Below, piece by piece: positions 7,104-9,760 of a stretch of 9,760 nucleotides of DNA. The stretch lies in assembly GCA_012727685.1 (NCBI GenBank), contig JAAYGO010000210.1, positions 1 through 9,760 on the forward strand, given 5' to 3'. Made by a program: the position numbers and the translations under genes. The first letter of the stretch is position 1. The number at the start of each line of letters is the position of its first letter. This stretch comes from Bacillota bacterium. Lineage in GTDB: Bacteria > Bacillota > Dethiobacteria > DTU022. The notes beneath the pieces are model-generated. The model had not been told where the DNA came from. It was given only the letters and a program-made list of their open reading frames with translations, and did no database searches.

Positions 7104-7250
7104 ATGGGCAAAATGATGATCCTGTTTACTTGCTGGATGATCGGCTGGTTAATTATCACCATCATCATCACGTTGGCGTTAAGACGGGCGGAAGAGCGCG
7201 AGGATGCAACCGTTCTCGGCAGAACCAAAGATAGTGAATTCAGTTCGTAA
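7104..7250 (+). CDS. Small single-span membrane protein, putative symporter partner
   Basis: 48-residue protein from the ATG at 7104, preceded by GGGAGGTGG (7091-7099) at a good distance. The in-frame ATG at 7056 lacks such a site, so the shorter form is chosen. Residues about 5-26 form one strongly hydrophobic helix (ILFTCWMIGWLIITIIITLA), followed by a charged cytoplasmic-type tail (RRAEEREDA) that by the positive-inside rule should stay in the cytoplasm. It ends 24 bp before the symporter start. Many sodium:solute symporters are encoded after a small membrane protein (for example yjcH-actP, yhdT-panF), so a helper in assembly or stability is a reasonable inference. I do not recognise the family by sequence. 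Confidence 0.75.
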   Translation: MGKMMILFTCWMIGWLIITIIITLALRRAEEREDATVLGRTKDSEFSS

Positions 7251-7274
7251 ATAGGTGAAAGGAGGAGAAAAAAG

Positions 7275-8759
7275 ATGTCAGATCTTACATTGTGGTCATG
7301 GGTTTTTGTAGGATTATATATTATCGGTATAGTTATTCTCACTTATATTGGCGCCCGCCGTACAAAAACCCTGGAAGATTTCACAACAGCCCCCAGGAGT
7401 TATGGTTGGGTAGTTATAAGCTTTGCCACAGTGGCAGCCTGGTGCAGTGCCGCCGCTTTCCTGGGCCAACCCGGTATGGGCTACGGAACCGGATTTCCCG
7501 CTTTGTGGTATGTGATGGGCTATTCGTTTTCCGCGCTGTGCTGGGCCCTTTCGATGTTTGGCATCTGGAAGGTCGGGGCGAAACTTGGGGCAAAAACTCC
7601 GGCAGATTTCCTAGGAAAACGCTTTAACAGCGATTTAGTTAAAGCTGTTACCGCACTGATCGTTATTTTGAATATTTACTATGTAGCCGGACAGTTCGTA
7701 GGCATCGGGTGGCTGTTTAATGTGGCACTTAAAATTCCATACCTGTACGGTGTCATTGTTGCGGCCGCTTTTACTGCAATCTATATTATTATTGGTGGTA
7801 CACACTCGGATCTGCTTACCGACGCGGCACAAGGTATGATCATGGCTGTAGCCGCCATACTGGTACTGTTTGTAGCATTTTTATTCGTTACCCCTGGAGG
7901 GGTTCCAGCGGTCAATGCATCGATTGTCGCCCAGGACCCGCAACTGGGATGGGATAATATTTTCAGTAGCGGCAATGCGATGTTTGCGGCTTTCCCTGCC
8001 ATATCAATTTGTTTTGGCCTTGGTTTTGGTGCTTTATCGCCACAAATGTCCAAGAACTTCCTGGCTATTAAAAACAAAAAGGATGTTTACAAAGTAGCCA
8101 TTGCTGGAGCGGTGCTCATGTTTTTAATGAGCTTTATGATGCTGGGAGGAATCGGAGCAAGGGCTGCTCTGGGTGATCAATTTGTTGCTCAGCCGGACAT
8201 GGCTCTTCCAACCTTGTTGACCCAATCTCTTCCCGCTCCGCTGGCAGCATTAATAGCGATCGCCATTCTGGCTGCGATTATGTCGTCGGCTGATGGTTTA
8301 TACCTGGTAATTGCCAATGCAATTTCAGTTGATCTTTATAAAGATATTATTGCTCCTAGGTTGCACAAAAAGAATCCTCTCAGCCAGGAAGTCTTGGAAA
8401 AAAGGTCATTGTTGCTGAGCAGAATACTCATTGTCATCGTTACAATTGTTGCGGTAATAATTGCCTATCCGCCTCCCCAATACCTGACGGCGCTAATTTG
8501 GGCCGGTTTGGGAGGTATTACTTGTGCTGTAAGTCCTAGTGTTTTATTCGGGGCGTTTTGGCGCCGAACCACACCCGTAGCATCGGCTGTGTCCATGATA
8601 GTTTCCATTATCGTTTACTTGGTTTCTCTACTGGGATTAAAGTATCATCCTTATAAAGCTGTGGGTATTGGGCTGATTGTCTCAATATCCTTGATCATAA
8701 TCGTCAGCCTCATAACCAAACCTCAAACGAAAGAAGAATTGAAGGAGATATTTGGATAG
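7275..8759 (+). CDS. Sodium:solute symporter (SSS) family transporter
   Basis: Polytopic inner-membrane transporter of 494 residues with about 13 predicted helices of the LeuT fold, probably driving uptake of a small organic acid with Na+. The N-terminus LWSWVFVGLYIIGIVILTYI is helix 1, followed by the typical DFTTAPRSYGW and ATVAAWCSAAAFLGQPGMGY. Later come YYVAGQFVGIGWLFNV and, around 330-350, AAIMSSADGLYLVIANAIS; its paired serines match the Na+-site helix of the family. The tail is short and charged (TKPQTKEELKEIFG). AAAGGAGGAG lies just before the ATG. Location after the CoA-transferase/thiolase operon suggests it imports the acid that the CoA-transferase activates. Substrate within the family (acetate, propionate, pantothenate, proline and others) cannot be set from sequence alone. 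Confidence 0.93.
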   Translation: MSDLTLWSWVFVGLYIIGIVILTYIGARRTKTLEDFTTAPRSYGWVVISFATVAAWCSAAAFLGQPGMGYGTGFPALWYVMGYSFSALCWALSMFGIWKVGAKLGAKTPADFLGKRFNSDLVKAVTALIVILNIYYVAGQFVGIGWLFNVALKIPYLYGVIVAAAFTAIYIIIGGTHSDLLTDAAQGMIMAVAAILVLFVAFLFVTPGGVPAVNASIVAQDPQLGWDNIFSSGNAMFAAFPAISICFGLGFGALSPQMSKNFLAIKNKKDVYKVAIAGAVLMFLMSFMMLGGIGARAALGDQFVAQPDMALPTLLTQSLPAPLAALIAIAILAAIMSSADGLYLVIANAISVDLYKDIIAPRLHKKNPLSQEVLEKRSLLLSRILIVIVTIVAVIIAYPPPQYLTALIWAGLGGITCAVSPSVLFGAFWRRTTPVASAVSMIVSIIVYLVSLLGLKYHPYKAVGIGLIVSISLIIIVSLITKPQTKEELKEIFG

Positions 8760-8768
8760 ACCTCATGC

Positions 8769-8782
8769 CCCCGCAAGCGGGG
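8769..8782. repeat. Short GC hairpin after the symporter gene
   Basis: CCCCGC-AA-GCGGGG is a perfect 6 bp inverted repeat starting 9 bp after the symporter stop. With a realistic tetraloop CAAG the stem is 5 bp of G-C pairs. There is no T-run after it, so it is more likely an RNA 3'-end stabiliser or pause than a full intrinsic terminator. Confidence 0.45.
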
Positions 8783-8811
8783 ACATTACCAGAAAGATGA
8801 AAAGGATCCCG

Positions 8812-8857
8812 TTCCTCTCTCCCCCCTTAGACGGGAGAAAGGCGGAGGTGAGGGGTT
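8812..8857. repeat. Palindrome copy 1 of a REP-like element
   Basis: Begins TTCCTCTC and ends GGGGTTCT, with inner arms TCTCCC (8818-8823) and GGGAGA (8833-8838). It shares order and sequence with the element at 8973-9003 (TTCCTCTC, CCTT, CGGGAGA, then a GGnTTCT end). Both lie in the same non-coding gap. This resembles dispersed intergenic palindromes (REP or small MITE type); genome-wide copy number is unknown. Confidence 0.45.
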
Positions 8858-8883
8858 CTGAATTTGGCTGTGCATTTCATTTT

Positions 8884-8921
8884 AAGAAAGGGCGCCAGGG
8901 AAAGGCCGGGCGCCCTTTCTT
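8884..8921. terminator. Intrinsic terminator after the symporter gene, possibly bidirectional
   Basis: AAGAAAGGGCGCC (8884-8896) and GGCGCCCTTTCTT (8909-8921) form a perfect 13 bp stem with a 12 nt loop. The GC core GGGCGCC/GGCGCCC is followed by TTTCTT on the plus strand and by the same pattern on the minus strand, so it could stop transcription from both sides. It lies about 125 bp after the symporter stop and is the likely end of the operon transcript. Confidence 0.75.
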
Positions 8922-8972
8922 ATGCGCCCAGTTTGAGCACCATCAGGAGAATGAAAATAGTGCCGGTCATAA

Positions 8973-9003
8973 TTCCTCTCCCACCTTCGGGAGAGAAGGA
9001 TTC
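8973..9003. repeat. Palindrome copy 2 of a REP-like element
   Basis: CTCTCCC (8976-8982) and GGGAGAG (8989-8995) form a perfect 7 bp stem with a 6 nt loop ACCTTC, bordered by TTCCT and GGATTCT. It is a shorter relative of the element at 8812-8857. No T-run follows, so it is not a good terminator. Confidence 0.5.
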
Positions 9004-9018
9004 TACCAGTTGTAAATA

Positions 9019-9027
9019 TGGTATAAT
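9019..9027 (+). promoter_or_regulatory. Extended -10 promoter for the J-domain-like gene
   Basis: TGGTATAAT is a perfect TGnTATAAT extended -10 box. The -35 region (about 8999-9004) is poor, which extended -10 promoters tolerate. Start of transcription would be near 9034, giving a leader of about 100 nt before the TTG at 9136. The box lies right after palindrome copy 2. Confidence 0.6.
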
Positions 9028-9135
9028 TTTTACAGGCCAAACTTCTTTGTTTATCGTACTTTCCCAACGGCTAGGACAGGCTTAACCGGATTATTCTCTT
9101 TGTCCCGGAAACGGCTCCTGAAGGGGGTGTGAGGG

Positions 9136-9760
9136 TTGGAGCGCCAGCTGCATATTTCCAGGGAGTTTGCCGCCCTGCAGGAACGGTTGCAGGCGCTGCG
9201 CACCGAACTGGTTAAGCTGATTGCCGATCGGGACCACCTGTTGAACACTGTCAAACCCAACCTGGAAGCAAAATATTACGCGGTGATCGGTAAAGAACAG
9301 TACCGCCTTTTTCTATTGCGCAACGATGTTTTGCGGCTGCGGCGCAAGATCGAGCTGATCCAGGCCTGTCGCAATCGGGGAGAGGAGCCGGACCTGGACT
9401 TGATCGAGATGCAGCTCGACGCAGAGCTGCAGCAGTGGATCGAAGAGCTGCGCGAGCTGGCCCGGAAGATCGAGTGGGCCGACTACCACAACCGGCTGCC
9501 GGAACTCTCTCCCGAGCAGTCCCGGGAGCTGCGAAGGCTCTACCGGGAGCTGGTGCGCAAATTGCATCCCGATCTTAATGAAGCACTTCCCGAAAGCTAC
9601 AAATATCTATGGGATAGAGTCCTTACCGCCTACCGGAACGGCGACCTTGAGGAGCTGCAAACCCTTTCGCTCCTGCTTGCTGAAAAAGAGGAAGAGCTTT
9701 CGCCCGCACCTTCCACCATGGAGCAGCTGGCCGCCGATGTAAAAAAACTGGAGCAGAAAA
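9136..9760 (+). CDS. Helical protein with J-domain-like HPD motif (partial, 3' end cut by window)
   Basis: The frame runs open for 208 codons to the window edge. It starts at TTG 9136, 7 nt after AGGGGGTG (9122-9129); an in-frame TGA at 9130-9132 rules out any earlier start. The first about 120 residues are highly charged and Leu-rich, likely coiled-coil (EFAALQERLQALRTEL and RNDVLRLRRKIELIQ). Residues about 127-175 look like part of a J domain: LRRLYRELVRKLHPDLN with HPD at 144-146, then YKYLWDRVLTAYRNGDLEEL, matching helices II and III of DnaJ proteins. Such proteins stimulate DnaK-type ATPases, but here the domain follows a long helical region instead of leading the protein. Codons are visibly more G/C-rich (CTG, GAG, CGG) than upstream genes. 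It has its own promoter and is probably unrelated to the operon. A degenerate J domain without chaperone function is also possible. Confidence 0.75.
   Translation, partial: MERQLHISREFAALQERLQALRTELVKLIADRDHLLNTVKPNLEAKYYAVIGKEQYRLFLLRNDVLRLRRKIELIQACRNRGEEPDLDLIEMQLDAELQQWIEELRELARKIEWADYHNRLPELSPEQSRELRRLYRELVRKLHPDLNEALPESYKYLWDRVLTAYRNGDLEELQTLSLLLAEKEEELSPAPSTMEQLAADVKKLEQK

Noticed and set aside
8752..9015. 87-codon open frame overlapping the symporter end
   Set aside because: It runs through the GC hairpin, both palindromes and the terminator, starts inside the symporter gene without a ribosome binding site, and its composition is not protein-like.
9313..9567. 84-codon minus-strand frame opposite the J-domain-like gene
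   Set aside because: Arises from the GC-rich, Leu/Glu-rich codons of the plus-strand gene, which has a ribosome binding site and recognisable motifs.

Overview
The window looks like part of a chromosome of an anaerobic, low-to-mid G+C Firmicute, possibly of the Desulfotomaculum/Pelotomaculum (Peptococcaceae) kind. Reasons: strong AGGAGG-type ribosome binding sites, frequent GTG/TTG starts, a sigma-54 activator with a soluble PAS sensor kinase, and a glutaconate-type CoA-transferase next to an SCP2-type thiolase. The genus is inference, not proven by the sequence.

Layout. On the minus strand (137-2983) lies a two-component pair: a cytosolic two-PAS histidine kinase, followed with a short overlap by an NtrC/AtoC-type sigma-54 activator. 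A divergent control region (2984-3124) carries a textbook sigma-54 -24/-12 promoter at 3063-3080 pointing right. On the plus strand (3125-6877) is a compact operon: CoA-transferase subunits A and B, SCP2-type thiolase, DUF35 zinc-ribbon/OB-fold protein, and a methylmalonyl-CoA-epimerase-like VOC protein. After a 226 bp gap come a 48-residue single-span membrane protein and a sodium:solute symporter (7104-8759). Positions 8760-9135 are non-coding, with a terminator, two related palindromes and an extended -10 promoter. From 9136 a new gene runs off the end; it encodes an alpha-helical protein with a J-domain-like HPD motif.

How it fits together. By analogy with the E. coli ato system (AtoSC plus sigma-54 controlling a CoA-transferase, a transporter and a thiolase), this reads as an inducible carboxylic-acid uptake and use module. 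The symporter imports an acid, the CoA-transferase activates it, and the thiolase/DUF35 pair cleaves or forms a beta-ketoacyl-CoA. The epimerase-like protein suggests a branched (alpha-substituted) acyl-CoA. The substrate cannot be read from the sequence, and no dehydrogenase, hydratase or mutase is in view.

The most unusual point is in the activator gene. Its reading frame loses the DNA-binding helix-turn-helix exactly at an A AAA AAG heptamer, in the phase used for -1 ribosomal frameshifting. A -1 shift there restores a normal Fis-type C-terminus ending at 137. This is either programmed frameshifting, a recent mutation, or a miscounted A-run in the assembly.
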